Assembly: GCF_003710905.1 (NCBI RefSeq)
Contig: NZ_RHHV01000011.1
Coordinates: forward strand, 1-64,000
From: Brevibacillus parabrevis
GTDB lineage: Bacteria > Bacillota > Bacilli > Brevibacillales > Brevibacillaceae
DNA: 64,000 nucleotides
Direction of reading: 5' to 3'
Each line of letters starts with the position of its first letter. Within the stretch, counting starts at the first letter, position 1. The notes beneath the pieces were generated by a model. It ran no database searches, was not told the origin of the DNA, and saw only the letters and a list, made by a program, of their open reading frames with translations. The position numbers and the translations under genes are program-made. Below are positions 51,534 through 61,108 of this stretch, one piece after another.

Positions 51534-51702
51534 GCAAGTTAGCAGCTATCGAATTTTTGATAAGTCTCATAGAAATTTTTCATAATCCAAAAATTTTGAA
51601 TGCTCATTGACGAACCATAGACTCCTCACTACAATAGGAACATCACAGAGCGTCTGTTCTGGTAGCAAGGCGCAAGCAGAACAGTTGTGGGGAGAAGAGA
51701 GC

Positions 51703-52938
51703 ATGAGCTGGACTAAAAAACGTTTGCAGGAGTACCACCCGATCGTCTGGTCGCTGATTGTCGGGACTGTGTTTGTCAGGGCTGCTAGTTCGATGAGCAT
51801 GCCGTTTTTGTTTTTATACTTGTCGAATCATACCGATATGGATTTGGCGATGATCGGTTTGACGATCGGAGCTGGCCCATTAGCCGGGACGATTGGCGGT
51901 TTTATTGCCGGGACGTTGTCGGACCGAATCGGACGCAGACGGGTCATGCTGGGGGCGTTGTACGTCTGGACGCTCGTCTTTATCGGCTTTGCGATCAGCA
52001 AAAACCCGCTGGTCTTGCTGTTCCTCAATATGGCTGGCGGGCTCTGTCGCTCGTTTTATGAGCCGGTCTCGCAGGCGCTGATGGCGGATGTGACGCCGCC
52101 GGAAAAACGGTTTCGCGTATTCGGCCTTCGCTATACGGCGATCAACGTAGGGGTAGCAGTCGGTCCGATTGCGGGCGCTGTGCTGGCGAAGACGTCCGTC
52201 GCGCTGCCTTTTATGATTACCGCGCTCATTTACTTGCTGTACGTCATCAGCTTGCAAAGATTGCTGAACAAGTTCGGGATCAAGCAAATCGAGGGGCAAA
52301 AGAAAGAGACGATTACTTTTGGCCGCGCCTTCAGCGTAGTCGTGAACGACAAGGCATTCCGCCTGTACATGATTGCCGGGGTGCTGGGAGCGGTCGGCTA
52401 TTCGCAAATGTCCTCCACGCTCGCCAAGTTCACGGAGATGACAGTGGCGTCCGGTGCGGAGCTGTTCGCGATTCTCATGAGCATCAACGCAGTTGTCGTC
52501 GTGCTTATGCAGATGCCTTTGACCAGATGGGCAGAAAAAAAGACGCCCCTCACCGCAATTGTGGTCGGAAACGTTATGTATGCACTGGGCGATATCGGCT
52601 ACGCGTTCGCTGGCTCCTGGGCGCTTTTCATCATCGCCATGGTGTTGTTTACGTTCGGTGAAATCTTGACCTTTACCGCAGGTGACGTCCTGATTGACCG
52701 CATGGCGCCGGAAGGAATGCGCGGCAGCTACTACGGTGCCAAAAGCTTCAGCAACCTGGGGCAGTTCATCGGTCCGTGGATGGGCGGCATGCTGCTCGGG
52801 CTTTACGGCGGGACGACGCTGTTCTTGACCGTAGCCGCCTTTTCCATGGTCAGCAGCGCCTTCCAATGGGCAGGTCAGCGGGTGTACTTCGCCACGCACG
52901 GCAAATCGCTGAACGAGGCGCGGGCGGAATCACTCTAG
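51703..52938 (+). CDS. MFS transporter
   Basis: The 411-residue protein has twelve predicted membrane segments and the DHA1-type motif GTLSDRIGRRRVMLG after segment two. A charged cytoplasmic loop lies near residue 200. It is a drug or metabolite exporter of unknown substrate. ATG 51703 follows GGGGAGAAGAGA. Its last 9 nt overlap the convergent SGNH gene. Confidence 0.92.
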   Translation: MSWTKKRLQEYHPIVWSLIVGTVFVRAASSMSMPFLFLYLSNHTDMDLAMIGLTIGAGPLAGTIGGFIAGTLSDRIGRRRVMLGALYVWTLVFIGFAISKNPLVLLFLNMAGGLCRSFYEPVSQALMADVTPPEKRFRVFGLRYTAINVGVAVGPIAGAVLAKTSVALPFMITALIYLLYVISLQRLLNKFGIKQIEGQKKETITFGRAFSVVVNDKAFRLYMIAGVLGAVGYSQMSSTLAKFTEMTVASGAELFAILMSINAVVVVLMQMPLTRWAEKKTPLTAIVVGNVMYALGDIGYAFAGSWALFIIAMVLFTFGEILTFTAGDVLIDRMAPEGMRGSYYGAKSFSNLGQFIGPWMGGMLLGLYGGTTLFLTVAAFSMVSSAFQWAGQRVYFATHGKSLNEARAESL

Positions 52939-53718
52939 CGCCTGCATGATCCGCTCGGCGATCCGCGAATACCCTTCCGTGTTCGGATGGAAATGATCGG
53001 TGTACAAGTACGACTGTTCCTTGCGCAAGAACATGTCATAAGTCGGGACGACGAATACTTGCGGGTAGCGGGCCGCGATTTGCGAGGCGGAGTTGTTCCA
53101 GTCCAGGACAGGTTGCACCGTATCCACAGCCGCTTCCGTATTGCCGAACGGGTTGTACAAAGAAGTGTAGACGATCGTCGCCTTTTTGTTCAGCGCGCGA
53201 ATTTGTCGAATGATCTCCTCATAGTTGGTCGTAAGCCTGTCGATGGCTGCGGCCACTTTTTCTTGTTCAATCGTGTAAAGTCCGCCGGTTTGCCTGAACA
53301 AGTCGTTGCCGCCGATGGTGAACAAGATCAGGTCGGCATCGGCAATCAGCGTTTTGACCTGTGCTTCGGACATTTGCTTGAGCAGGTCGGTCGACTCTTG
53401 TCCGTTAATCGCGAGGTTGGTAAACGTGATCGAGTGGCCCGCCTTTTTTTCCAACGCTTGCCGGACGAGCCCGACGTATCCTTGACCGTTTGCATCGCCG
53501 GCACCGCGTGTGAGCGAGTCACCGAGCGCGACGATTTTGCGGACGCCTTCAGCAGGCAAAGGCGCTGGCGTTTTCGCGGATTCGGCAGGGGATGTTCCTG
53601 TAGCGGGGGCCAACTGCTGCGGGTTCATCGCCAGGACAAAGCCTGTAGCCAAGAGCAAAAAGGACAGAAATGACAGCAACCCTGCGGTCCGCCAGAGAAG
53701 TTTGCCGGATGTGCGCAT
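52930..53718 (-). CDS. Secreted SGNH/GDSL esterase or lipase
   Basis: The 262-residue protein has an N-terminal membrane segment or signal (about residues 8-30) and the four SGNH blocks: IVALGDSLTRGAG (Ser), INGQES (Gly), TIGGNDLF (Asn) and TDHFHPNTEGY (Asp/His). It is probably an extracellular acylhydrolase. AGGAGG precedes ATG 53718. It converges on and overlaps the MFS gene. Confidence 0.9.
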   Translation of the reverse strand: MRTSGKLLWRTAGLLSFLSFLLLATGFVLAMNPQQLAPATGTSPAESAKTPAPLPAEGVRKIVALGDSLTRGAGDANGQGYVGLVRQALEKKAGHSITFTNLAINGQESTDLLKQMSEAQVKTLIADADLILFTIGGNDLFRQTGGLYTIEQEKVAAAIDRLTTNYEEIIRQIRALNKKATIVYTSLYNPFGNTEAAVDTVQPVLDWNNSASQIAARYPQVFVVPTYDMFLRKEQSYLYTDHFHPNTEGYSRIAERIMQALE

Positions 53719-53849
53719 CGGCTATCCTCCTATTCGATGTGAAGTGAACAGACATGGTATAATGTGGTTGGACATCTTATGCCAGTGTACCATAAACGCA
53801 GAGCTTGCGTCAGTCGCGGGCAGCGCAAACAAAGACAGGAGGGCGCACA

Positions 53850-54776
53850 TTGGGCGATACGGTCCTCGCAGTATCAGGATTGCAAAAAACAATCGGCAAA
53901 AAGCAGATTATTCACGATATTACTTTTGAAGTGCTCGCCGGAGAAGTGTTTGGTTTTCTCGGGCCAAACGGAGCGGGCAAGACGACGACGATCCGCATGC
54001 TGGTCGGTCTGGCAAAAGCAGATGGCGGAGACATTCGCATCGGGAGAGTATCGCTGCGGGACAATTTCCCGGAAGCGATCGCGCAAGTTGGCTGCATCGT
54101 GGAAAATCCCGAGTTGTACAAATTTTTGACGGGAAGAGAAAACCTGGAGCAATTTGCCCGCATGAGCGGCGGGATTGCGCCGGAGCGGATAGAGGAGATC
54201 GTGCGCTTCGTCGATCTGGAACGGGCGATTGACGACAAGGTCAAGACGTACTCGCTCGGGATGAGACAGCGGCTGGGAATCGCGCAGGCGCTGTTGCACC
54301 GACCGAAAATCTTGATTCTCGACGAGCCGACAAACGGACTGGACCCGGCTGGCATCCGCGAAATGCGCCAGTTTATCCGGCGGCTTGCAGAGGAAGAGGG
54401 ACTTGCTGTGTTCATTTCCAGCCATCTGCTCAGCGAGATCGAGATGATGTGCGATCGGGTAGCGATTATTAGCCAGGGGAAGGTTATTTCTGTTGGGCTG
54501 GTGACTGAGCTGATGGAGCAGTTTGCCGATCAGGTGGAATGGACCATCTCCGCTGCGCATATGCAAAAGGCAATGGACGTGCTGCGTAGGCATAAGGCTG
54601 TGACGGAGATTGCCGCGGTCGGAGAAGACCGATTGAAAACGCACATGGATATGGAACGGGTAGGAGAAGTCAACCAGGCGCTGGTTCAGGCAGGCGTTCC
54701 GGTCGTGGGAATTGCCACGAAAACGGTGACGCTCGAAGACTTGTTCCTGACGTTGACAGGAGGGGGAGAAAAATGA
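53850..54776 (+). CDS. ABC transporter ATP-binding protein
   Basis: The 308-residue protein has Walker A (GPNGAGKTTTIRML), the signature YSLGMRQRLGIAQAL, Walker B (ILILDEPTNGLDPAG) and a C-terminal regulatory region of about 90 residues. It belongs to the DRA/BcrA-type group of export ATPases. TTG 53850 follows CAGGAGGG. The stop overlaps the permease start (ATGA). Confidence 0.94.
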   Translation: MGDTVLAVSGLQKTIGKKQIIHDITFEVLAGEVFGFLGPNGAGKTTTIRMLVGLAKADGGDIRIGRVSLRDNFPEAIAQVGCIVENPELYKFLTGRENLEQFARMSGGIAPERIEEIVRFVDLERAIDDKVKTYSLGMRQRLGIAQALLHRPKILILDEPTNGLDPAGIREMRQFIRRLAEEEGLAVFISSHLLSEIEMMCDRVAIISQGKVISVGLVTELMEQFADQVEWTISAAHMQKAMDVLRRHKAVTEIAAVGEDRLKTHMDMERVGEVNQALVQAGVPVVGIATKTVTLEDLFLTLTGGGEK

Positions 54777-55768
54777 ATCCAAGCATGCTGGGCCTCGTCC
54801 AAAATGAAACGGTCAAACTGCTGCGCCGCCGCCGCTTCCTCGTCGTCGTGCTGATTCTGGCGATCCTCATCCCGATTTTTACATACGCGCAGTATCGTTC
54901 TGTGATCACCACCCAGGAGCGCATGGGCACGACTGACTGGCGTCCGCTTTTGACCCAGCAAATCGTCGATATGCAAAACAGGCTTGCCTCCAGCCGCCTC
55001 CCGGACGAATGGCGCGACATCATTAAAATCCGCATTCAGCAACAGCAATATTATCTCGACCACGATATCAACCCGATGGCGCCTGGAGGTCCGACTTTTG
55101 CCCGCGGCTTTATGGATCAGACGATCTCCATGTTTTTGCCGATGATCATCGTCATTTTGGCAGTCGATATCGTCTCGGCGGAATTGAGCGAAGGGACGAT
55201 CAAGCTGTTGTTGACCAGACCCGTTCGGCGCTGGAAGGTGTTGACCAGCAAGTACATCACTTTGCTGCTGTTTACGTCCTTGACCGTGGTGATGACGCTG
55301 TTTATGGCTTATTCGCTGTCAGGCTTCGTCTTTGGCTATTCCGGATGGGACTTGCCTGTGCTCACCGGCTTCGAAGTGGCAGGCGGAGAGTTGCAGACAG
55401 CAGGGGCGTTCATGTTGCCGCAGTGGCAGTTTTTGCTCATGCAGTACGGACTGGGCTGGTTCGTGTGCCTCGTAGTCGGAACGATCACGTTCATGGTTTC
55501 CGTGCTGATCCGCAGCGCCGCCGCCGGGATGGGAGTCATGATGGCGGCCCTGATCAGCGGCATGATCCTGACCCAGATGGCCTCTTCCTGGGAGTCGTCC
55601 AAATACTTGTTCGTCGTCAATTTGCAGTTGACCGATTATTTGAACGGCACACTGCCTCCGATCAAAGGAATGACGCTTCCGTTTTCCTTGACTGTGCTGA
55701 GTATATGGGCCGTAGCTGCTCTGATCGTAGCCTACACCGTCTTTATCCGCCGGGACGTCACTTCCTAA
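54773..55768 (+). CDS. ABC-2 type permease
   Basis: The 331-residue protein has six predicted membrane segments with a long extracytoplasmic loop after the first (about residues 45-110) and a conserved SAELSEGTIKLLLTRPVRRW segment near the coupling helix. It pairs with the ATPase encoded upstream to form an exporter of unknown substrate. Confidence 0.92.
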   Translation: MNPSMLGLVQNETVKLLRRRRFLVVVLILAILIPIFTYAQYRSVITTQERMGTTDWRPLLTQQIVDMQNRLASSRLPDEWRDIIKIRIQQQQYYLDHDINPMAPGGPTFARGFMDQTISMFLPMIIVILAVDIVSAELSEGTIKLLLTRPVRRWKVLTSKYITLLLFTSLTVVMTLFMAYSLSGFVFGYSGWDLPVLTGFEVAGGELQTAGAFMLPQWQFLLMQYGLGWFVCLVVGTITFMVSVLIRSAAAGMGVMMAALISGMILTQMASSWESSKYLFVVNLQLTDYLNGTLPPIKGMTLPFSLTVLSIWAVAALIVAYTVFIRRDVTS

Positions 55769-55855
55769 TTTGGAAAAAAGCGCTACCTTTTTCCTTCTCG
55801 TTCGTATTTACTGAGAGGATCAGGAATGGCAACGAGAGGAGATTGACGAGAGAGT

Positions 55856-56287
55856 ATGGACGTATTATGGAAATGCGGGACAGTCGCTTTGACAAGCATG
55901 CTTGAATTGTGGGGAGCGATTCCCGTTGGATTTTTATTGCAGTTGCCGCCGTTTTTGACGGGGCTGTTCAGTGCCATTGGTGCAATAGCAAGCGCGGGTA
56001 TCGTCATCTTTTTGGGCGGCTCCCTGCGAAGCTGGCTGATGAAACGTGTGGAGAAAAAGGGGAAAAACCAAGGACGAATGGGGCGCATTTGGGAGAAGTA
56101 CGGCGTCATCGGACTTGGACTGGCCTCGCCACTGTTAACTGGCGCTCCGCTCGGTGCTGCGATCGGGATTTCGCTCGGCGCACCAGTCGGCAAGCTGATG
56201 TGGTGGATGTCGATCGGCATTGTTTTATGGAGCATCATCCTGACTGTAGCCGTTGCGTACGGCTTGCTTACGTTCCTCACACTGTAG
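55856..56287 (+). CDS. Small multidrug export family membrane protein
   Basis: The 143-residue protein has three or four membrane segments and the pattern ELWGAIPVGFLL and YGVIGLGLASPLLTGAPLGAA of the PF06695-type family. The name is historical and the transport function is not well proven. It is 87 nt after the permease gene. Confidence 0.78.
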   Translation: MDVLWKCGTVALTSMLELWGAIPVGFLLQLPPFLTGLFSAIGAIASAGIVIFLGGSLRSWLMKRVEKKGKNQGRMGRIWEKYGVIGLGLASPLLTGAPLGAAIGISLGAPVGKLMWWMSIGIVLWSIILTVAVAYGLLTFLTL

Positions 56288-56385
56288 AGGCCCACGAAGG
56301 CAACCGCTGCTTTTGGCTAGTGGAAATTTTGCATACGAAGATCAATAGATGAATAAGGAAAACATAGGAAAGCGGGGGATCATTC

Positions 56386-56646
56386 ATGAGTGAGAAAAAG
56401 GAAGTGCTGGTGCCTGAACTGGAGGAGTTGCTGCACAAGTTTACCGAGTTGTTGACAGGCGAAGCGACGCCGGAGCGGATCGAGATGGTGAAAGTATGGT
56501 GTTTGTATACGACGATGGCAAAAGCAATGCCGCCGCTCATCCAGCATTGGGGCAGCGAGCCGGAGCATCAGGATGCCCGCAATCAGATCAGAGAGATTAT
56601 CGAGCAAATCAAGCAGTGGAACCAGGCTAAAAATCAGACCCATTAA
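56386..56646 (+). CDS. Small hypothetical protein
   Basis: The 86-residue helical cytosolic protein (MSEKKEVLVPELEELLHKF) is not recognised. GCGGGGGATCATTC precedes ATG 56386. A bidirectional terminator follows. Confidence 0.75.
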   Translation: MSEKKEVLVPELEELLHKFTELLTGEATPERIEMVKVWCLYTTMAKAMPPLIQHWGSEPEHQDARNQIREIIEQIKQWNQAKNQTH

Positions 56647-56655
56647 TAAAAGAAG

Positions 56656-56698
56656 AAACGCCGCCTTTTGTGCTTCATGGCAAAAGGCGGCGTTTTTT
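56656..56698. terminator. Bidirectional terminator
   Basis: AAACGCCGCCTTTTG pairs with CAAAAGGCGGCGTTT, with T residues on both strands; two genes converge. Confidence 0.93.
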
Positions 56699-56712
56699 GG
56701 TGTGCAAAAACC

Positions 56713-57564
56713 TTATTCCGTCAGAGTGGCGTCGGCTAACCGAATCTCCAAGTATCGCATAGGAGCAAGCTCGCCCCGATAGCTCAGTTTTCCTGCTCGG
56801 ATTAACTCCTGAATCCGTTGCAACAAATACATGTCACCGATGCACTGCTCGCTGCGGCCCATCACCTCGCCAATGACGCGGCCGGCTTTCTGGAACGAAC
56901 GGGTGGAGCACTGAAGCAGTGCCGCATCGTAGTAATCTTCCGGCACCGCTTGAACCAGCCCGTTTTCGATAATGCGCAGGCGGCTGGTGGAGTGCAGCCA
57001 ATGAGCTTCCCAGTCATGCACCCATTCCTCGATTTGAGCGCTAGACAAGCTTGCTTTTGTCTCCCATGCACCATGGAGACGTTCCGAATAAATCTCGCCG
57101 ACACTTCTGATCACATACGGAATGGTGTTGTTCTCTTCATCTGTGACGGTGTAGTGGATGCGCTGACTATAGGCGGACACATCCACGGCTTCGAAGCGGA
57201 TTGCTTTGGATTGGAGCATGGAGACGACGTAACGTATCCCGAGCTGATCGGAAGTGCACCGTCCGCCATGCCACAAAACAACCGTGCTGCCTGCGGGGAT
57301 GTCGGCAGCGAACGTCCGGTCTTGCTGAAATTGTTGGGCGAACAGCTCCAAATCCTCCTGAAAGTCAGGTTCTGTTGCGACGAGCAAGTTTTTGAACCAT
57401 TGCCAGCGTTGCTCCATTCCATCCTCGGTAGTCAAATGGGCAATCGGGCCGATCGAGAAGTCATCGCGAAGGCAAATGATCGAGCCTGGCAGCCTGGCTG
57501 CACGCAGAAATACGCGCAACGTCCCACACGCAGAATCGCCGAAGCCGATATGAAAAGTTTGCAT
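56713..57564 (-). CDS. DUF1835/DUF3658 family protein
   Basis: The 283-residue protein has the DUF1835 N-terminus (HIGFGDSACGTLR near residue 4 and LWHGGRCTSDQLGIRY) and a C-terminal DUF3658-like half. AAGGAGAAAAGA precedes ATG 57564. Function is unknown; such proteins are common single genes in Bacillales. Confidence 0.83.
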   Translation of the reverse strand: MQTFHIGFGDSACGTLRVFLRAARLPGSIICLRDDFSIGPIAHLTTEDGMEQRWQWFKNLLVATEPDFQEDLELFAQQFQQDRTFAADIPAGSTVVLWHGGRCTSDQLGIRYVVSMLQSKAIRFEAVDVSAYSQRIHYTVTDEENNTIPYVIRSVGEIYSERLHGAWETKASLSSAQIEEWVHDWEAHWLHSTSRLRIIENGLVQAVPEDYYDAALLQCSTRSFQKAGRVIGEVMGRSEQCIGDMYLLQRIQELIRAGKLSYRGELAPMRYLEIRLADATLTE

Positions 57565-57673
57565 ATCTTTTCTCCTTTTCCTGTTTCTGAAAGGGCAACC
57601 CTCTTGATTATAGCAGACAGTCGGAAGCGAACAGGGCAAAAGGAGAAGACGCGAAAGCTGTTTGTCTAGTCGT

Positions 57674-58912
57674 TCAAGCTTTTTGCGAAGGAGCAGCCAG
57701 CACCTCTTTTCGTCTTAGCATAGGCAGGACAAACAAAATGCTGACGGCAAACAACAGGCCCGCACCACCGAAAAGCAAGGGAAGGGAATACAGGCTTTTC
57801 AGCCATCCCGCGATGCTCATGGAGACGACCATCGTTCCCATAAACAGGGGAGTCAGGACGCCGTTTACCCGGCCGATATACGCTGCATCGCTCGTTTTCA
57901 GCAGAAGCGTGTTGATTCCGACGTGAATGCACGGGAAGAACAGACCGTTGATAAACTGGAAAAACATGACTGCCCACAATGCGGTAGACAGGCTGTTCCC
58001 GAAAGTCCCGATGGCGCTTATGAGCAGACCGGCAGCAATCAGCATTTGCGGTGAGACTTTTTTCGCGACATTCATGACGGCACCGCCACCGATCAGCATC
58101 GCGGCTCCGTTGACCATCATCAGCCATTGCAAATATTCCTTGGGGAGCCCGAGGCGTTCGACGACCAAAAAGACAAACAGCGGCTGAATCAAGCCAGATG
58201 CCAGCCCGATGCAAGTGAAGATCGCGCCGAGCGCGCGCAAGGAAGGTTTTGACCACACATAGCGGAACCCGGCTGCAAACTCGGTCCAGAAGCTTTCGCC
58301 AGTGTGATTTTTTTGCCCGTCCTCGTCGCGCGGGAGCTGGAACAAAACGACAGCGGAGAGGACAAAAGAGACGCCCATCACGCCAATGGCGGACGAGATC
58401 CCGAAAGATTGGTAGAGGAGAGTGCCGAGAGCCGGACCAATTACCATGAACACTGCCATCATCGTCTGAAACATCGCCATGGCAGGTTGCAATTCGTGTC
58501 CGGGAACGTGAAGCTTCAACAGTTTCATGCCAGAAGGCTGCGAGAACTGGGAGAGCGTCGCCGAGATCAAGGTGGCGAAAAAGACTGCCTTCCATGTGCC
58601 GAGCACGAGGGTGAGCAACACAGCGCCAACAGAGAGCGCACTAAGCAAGTCGCAGATGATCATCGTTTTTCTCGGGCGCCAGCGGTCCGCAAATGTCCCG
58701 CCGATGATGGAAAACAGAAAGATCGGGCCAAACTGCGCGACGGAAATCAGGGAAACGGCGTAAGGGTCGTTGTTCGTCTGATCCATGACAAACAAAAGAA
58801 TCGCGAAGTTGCGAACCCAGACGCCGATTTGCAAAAGCGCTCCTGACAACAGGATGGTGCGAAAATACGTATTTTGAAACAGGGACGAGCGGGGAGGTGA
58901 AGCATTAGACAT
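57674..58912 (-). CDS. MFS transporter
   Basis: The 412-residue protein has twelve predicted membrane segments and an MFS_3-like pattern (RNFAILLFVMDQTNNDPYAVSLI, GGTFADRWRPRKTMI). AAAAGGAGT precedes ATG 58912. An inverted half-site rich region with ACAAAAGTTGTTTTTGT lies upstream, so a regulator site is possible. It is 109 nt upstream of the DUF1835 gene on the same strand. Confidence 0.9.
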   Translation of the reverse strand: MSNASPPRSSLFQNTYFRTILLSGALLQIGVWVRNFAILLFVMDQTNNDPYAVSLISVAQFGPIFLFSIIGGTFADRWRPRKTMIICDLLSALSVGAVLLTLVLGTWKAVFFATLISATLSQFSQPSGMKLLKLHVPGHELQPAMAMFQTMMAVFMVIGPALGTLLYQSFGISSAIGVMGVSFVLSAVVLFQLPRDEDGQKNHTGESFWTEFAAGFRYVWSKPSLRALGAIFTCIGLASGLIQPLFVFLVVERLGLPKEYLQWLMMVNGAAMLIGGGAVMNVAKKVSPQMLIAAGLLISAIGTFGNSLSTALWAVMFFQFINGLFFPCIHVGINTLLLKTSDAAYIGRVNGVLTPLFMGTMVVSMSIAGWLKSLYSLPLLFGGAGLLFAVSILFVLPMLRRKEVLAAPSQKA

Positions 58913-59054
58913 GTGGATGCACTCCTTTTCAATAAACAAAAGTTGTTTTTGTTTATGTTATAACAAACATTATACACATTAGTTTAAAGTGATCAATACC
59001 GTACTAAAACTTTTCCATCCCCCGACCCGGCCGCTCGAAGCCAGGCTTGGCAAA

Positions 59055-59094
59055 TAAAAAAAGACACGAGCCTGATGGAACAGGTCGTGTCTTT
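59055..59094 (-). terminator. Terminator of the sigma/anti-sigma operon
   Basis: Read on the minus strand, AAAGACACGACCTG pairs with CAGGCTCGTGTCTTT and is followed by seven T residues. Confidence 0.88.
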
Positions 59095-59111
59095 GGAAAA
59101 TCGTGTTTTCG

Positions 59112-60503
59112 TTAAGGCTTCCAGGTCAGTTGCTTGGAAGCTTCAATCAATTCGTCCAGCGAAACACCGTGGGCGGTTATCACTACGTACAGGGACTGAT
59201 TATTGGACTGGGCGTTGAAATGGACCGCGTGCTCCGCGACCGCATTTTTCGCGTCCTTGTTGTCAAACGAGACGGCAATAGCTTGCTCGCCATTGACTGC
59301 AAACAGCTGAGTGGCGGAAAACGTTCCGGGAATCGACAAGCTGCGTTTGCCTTGTGTGTTCCGTACTACGTCGATCCGAATCCAGTCGTTGTTGCGCTTG
59401 TAATCAGCGGCCAGATGCGTTACTTTTTGGCTCGTTTCTGATTCGTATTGCACGGAAATCGAGCTTAGCGAAAAGCTGTTCGGGTTTTGGGCCAGCACGG
59501 GAACGGGCATATCGGACGCTTGTACGGCTGTATCTGTATCCGTAAAGGTCGACAGCGTGATCGGCTGTTTGGCTGCCATGGCCAACGACGGGCCGACGAG
59601 TCCGTTTTCGCTGTTCTCTTGCTCGGGCACGGCGGTCATTCCCATAGGCTGATCGGCCGTGATCGCGGGTGCCCCGCCTTTTTTCGCAGCCATCAGGGCG
59701 TTCTCGGCGACGTTTTCTTCGCTTGCCGCGTTTTCTTTGGCATTCACCGCAGGTACTTTGGCAGTCGGTTGACTTCGGGCAGCCGCAGCCCCCTGGTTTT
59801 CCGGCTGAGCGGTGCGCGCTTGCGGCGGCGCCGCTTTGCTTTGCTGCGTGTCGTCCAGCGCAACAAGGGCATTGGCGGCAGCTGGCGCGGCATCACCGTT
59901 CGGATTAACTGCTGCTGCCGCTCCTGTGGACGGAGTAGCCGCTTCGTTTTGCTTCGCCATTGGCTGACTGCTGCCGCCTGTTGCACCTGTTGTCGCCTGG
60001 GCTGGTGCAGGAGGAGCGGCTGGAGCTGTCTCTTGCGCTTGCGTCGCATTGCCGCTGTACGCCACGATTTGATTGCTTGCGCTTGCCTGATTGGCTTCCG
60101 GTTGGGCGGCTGTCTGCATCATCTGATCGTCCTGAAGCTGCTGATAGCTCAGGAAGCCCACTGCCAGGAGGACTGCTGCGGCGCTGACCCAGGCGAATGA
60201 AGGGAAGCCTTTGGGCCGACGCTTGCTGGTTGCTGGTGCTGCCGCTTGCTGTGGAAGCACAGCGACGGTTGCGGTGGCGGCATGAGGGGGCACACCTTGT
60301 CCTGCGTTCTGGTAGATGGCTTGCATAATCCGCTCTTCCAGATTCGCTTGGGGCAGTGGAACCTCCTTCAAGAACTGCACCTCCTCTTCTGTTGTCATTT
60401 GCGTTTCAATCCATGCGATACACTCCTCACAAGTTTCTATATGAGAGAAAATATCGCTGTCTGTGTCATCTAGCCATGCTTTTCTAAATGCCTGGCAGTT
60501 CAT
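59112..60503 (-). CDS. Anti-sigma factor with zinc-finger domain and extracytoplasmic sensor region
   Basis: The 463-residue protein has a ZAS motif (His21-x3-Cys25-x2-Cys28), one membrane segment (about residues 103-119), a very Ala/Gln/Pro/Asn-rich linker of about 190 residues, and a folded C-terminal beta-rich domain. It should hold the ECF sigma factor at the membrane and respond to an envelope signal. Its first 20 nt overlap the sigma gene, so it is translationally coupled. Confidence 0.88.
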   Translation of the reverse strand: MNCQAFRKAWLDDTDSDIFSHIETCEECIAWIETQMTTEEEVQFLKEVPLPQANLEERIMQAIYQNAGQGVPPHAATATVAVLPQQAAAPATSKRRPKGFPSFAWVSAAAVLLAVGFLSYQQLQDDQMMQTAAQPEANQASASNQIVAYSGNATQAQETAPAAPPAPAQATTGATGGSSQPMAKQNEAATPSTGAAAAVNPNGDAAPAAANALVALDDTQQSKAAPPQARTAQPENQGAAAARSQPTAKVPAVNAKENAASEENVAENALMAAKKGGAPAITADQPMGMTAVPEQENSENGLVGPSLAMAAKQPITLSTFTDTDTAVQASDMPVPVLAQNPNSFSLSSISVQYESETSQKVTHLAADYKRNNDWIRIDVVRNTQGKRSLSIPGTFSATQLFAVNGEQAIAVSFDNKDAKNAVAEHAVHFNAQSNNQSLYVVITAHGVSLDELIEASKQLTWKP

Positions 60504-61053
60504 GTACGAGTCCCCCTTCCTTGCGGGTTAACAATTTTGCGAGTTCTTGGCGAGCGCGCAAGTAGCGGACGCGTGCTGTAGACTCGGCGATGCCGAGAAG
60601 AGTTGCAATTTTTTCAAACGGATACTCATGCGTGCAACGCAGAACGATTACTTCCCGGTAAGTATCCGACAGCAAGGCGAATGCTTCCTGGATTTCCCTG
60701 CGCTGCTCCTTGTTCATGAGCGAATCCTGCGGAGATTCGTCTCGTGTATTGGACGGCACGTACGCCAATTGCTCGTCAGAGTCGTGAAACTTTCGGCGGC
60801 GCAAAAAATCGATACTCTTGTTGCGGGCAAGCGTATGTAACCAGGATGAAAACTGCGAGTCGCCTCGAAACGTAGACAGTTTTTCATACGCCTTGACGAA
60901 CACTTCCTGAGTAAGATCTTCTGCATCAGCGCGATTGTTCACCATTTTGTAGATAAAAACGTAGATCATATGCTGATATCGCTGGATGAGGTCGCGATAC
61001 CCTTCAATTTCGCCCTGAAGAATCCGCTGAATGATTTCGGCGTCGGATTGCAT
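60484..61053 (-). CDS. ECF-type RNA polymerase sigma factor
   Basis: The 189-residue protein has region 2 (DAEDLTQEVFVKAYEKL..FRG, residues about 43-64; WLHTLARNKSIDFLRRR) and region 4 (EVIVLRCTHEYPFEKIATLLGIAESTARVRYLRAR). No anti-anti-sigma or extra domain is fused. It is followed by its anti-sigma factor and preceded by a promoter with the matching ECF consensus. Confidence 0.94.
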   Translation of the reverse strand: MQSDAEIIQRILQGEIEGYRDLIQRYQHMIYVFIYKMVNNRADAEDLTQEVFVKAYEKLSTFRGDSQFSSWLHTLARNKSIDFLRRRKFHDSDEQLAYVPSNTRDESPQDSLMNKEQRREIQEAFALLSDTYREVIVLRCTHEYPFEKIATLLGIAESTARVRYLRARQELAKLLTRKEGGLVHELPGI

Positions 61054-61082
61054 TGAATCTCCGGCCTCCCTTCCCTCTATGT

Positions 61083-61108
61083 GACGCTGGCTTCTGTCGA
61101 AACGTTTC
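61083..61108 (-). promoter_or_regulatory. ECF-type autoregulatory promoter
   Basis: On the minus strand GAAAC (61108-61104) and CGTC (61086-61083) are separated by 17 nt, the arrangement of GAAAC/CGTC promoters used by ECF sigma factors such as SigW. It lies 30 nt upstream of the sigma start codon, and the -35 overlaps the stop codon of the helicase gene. Confidence 0.72.
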
